DNA from: Bacteroidales bacterium
Lineage (GTDB): Bacteria > Bacteroidota > Bacteroidia > Bacteroidales > P3
Direction of reading: 5' to 3'
Assembly: GCA_031286005.1 (NCBI GenBank)
Contig: JAITVC010000284.1
Coordinates: 1-6,931 of the forward strand
DNA: 6,931 nt
The notes beneath the pieces are model-generated. The model made no database searches. It saw only the letters and a list, made by a program, of their open reading frames with translations, and had not been told where the DNA came from. Position numbers and translations under genes: made by a program. Shown in pieces: positions 6,804 to 6,931 of this stretch (its first letter is position 1; each line of letters begins with the position of its first letter).

Positions 6804-6869
6804 AGGGAGATTAGAGAGAGATTAGAGGAACAATAGAGGATGACTGGAGGACGAGCGGAGGATAAAAGT
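6804..6869. repeat. Array C: six purine-rich 11-bp repeats next to a promoter
   Basis: Six consecutive 11-mers begin at 6804, 6815, 6826, 6837, 6848 and 6859, with consensus near AGGAnnAnTRG: AGGGAGATTAG, AGAGAGATTAG, AGGAACAATAG, AGGATGACTGG, AGGACGAGCGG, AGGATAAAAGT. The plus strand is strongly purine-biased here. The last unit ends 6 bp before the TTTG -33 box of the rightward promoter, where an activator or UP-like element would be expected. Confidence 0.8.
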
Positions 6870-6875
6870 GCCGTT

Positions 6876-6905
6876 TTTGTGTTTGGGAATTTTTTTGTAT
6901 CTTTG
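6876..6905 (+). promoter_or_regulatory. Rightward Bacteroidota-type promoter at the window edge
   Basis: TTTG (6876-6879), an 18-bp spacer with a T-run, and TATCTTTG (6898-6905) match the sigma-ABfr consensus on the plus strand. The expected start is near 6910-6912. An ATG follows at 6914 and opens a frame to the edge (MIKNKS), but that would leave almost no leader, so the true start codon may lie further right. It is the only plus-strand promoter seen. Confidence 0.78.
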
Positions 6906-6931
6906 CACCCGCTATGATCAAAAATAAGTCT

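Noticed and set aside
6914..6931. Start of a gene (MIKNKS) on the plus strand
   Set aside because: The ATG is only a few bases after the predicted transcription start and just six codons are visible. It could equally be leader sequence, so no gene is called.

Overview
The window looks like a chromosomal segment from a member of Bacteroidota, probably Bacteroidales. Three things point there: the ribosomal protein and EF-G sequences are of the Bacteroidetes kind; four places carry the phylum's sigma-ABfr promoter signature (a TAnnTTTG -7 box, in three of them with a TTTG -33 box 18-20 bp upstream); and genes are preceded by A/T-rich leaders without Shine-Dalgarno sequences. All recognised genes lie on the minus strand.

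Region 1 (1-2912) is the str operon, read right to left: promoter, rpsL (S12), a 127-nt gap that can fold, rpsG (S7), a 78-nt gap with a strong hairpin, then fusA (EF-G), which runs off the left edge with about 593 codons inside. The S10 operon usually follows in this phylum but is not visible here. The two structured gaps are candidate sites for post-transcriptional control: S7-type feedback upstream of rpsG, and attenuation or RNA processing before fusA.

Region 2 (3011-5544) is one long gene with its own promoter. It encodes an 815-residue fusion of a CoA-disulfide/persulfide reductase flavoprotein, a rhodanese, a TusA-like domain and a DsrE2-like domain. All four expected catalytic cysteines are present, so this single chain probably relays and reduces sulfane sulfur.

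Region 3 (5641-6239) is a compact toxin-antitoxin-like pair with its own promoter: a 50-residue basic protein whose stop lies one base before the start of a 137-residue PIN-domain (VapC-type) ribonuclease.

Region 4 (6240-6931) has no credible gene. It is packed with short tandem repeats: three copies of a 7-mer, four of an 8-mer, and three successive arrays that all keep an 11-bp period with different unit sequences. The last array ends 6 bp before the -33 box of a rightward promoter whose gene lies beyond the window. This is the least explained part of the window.
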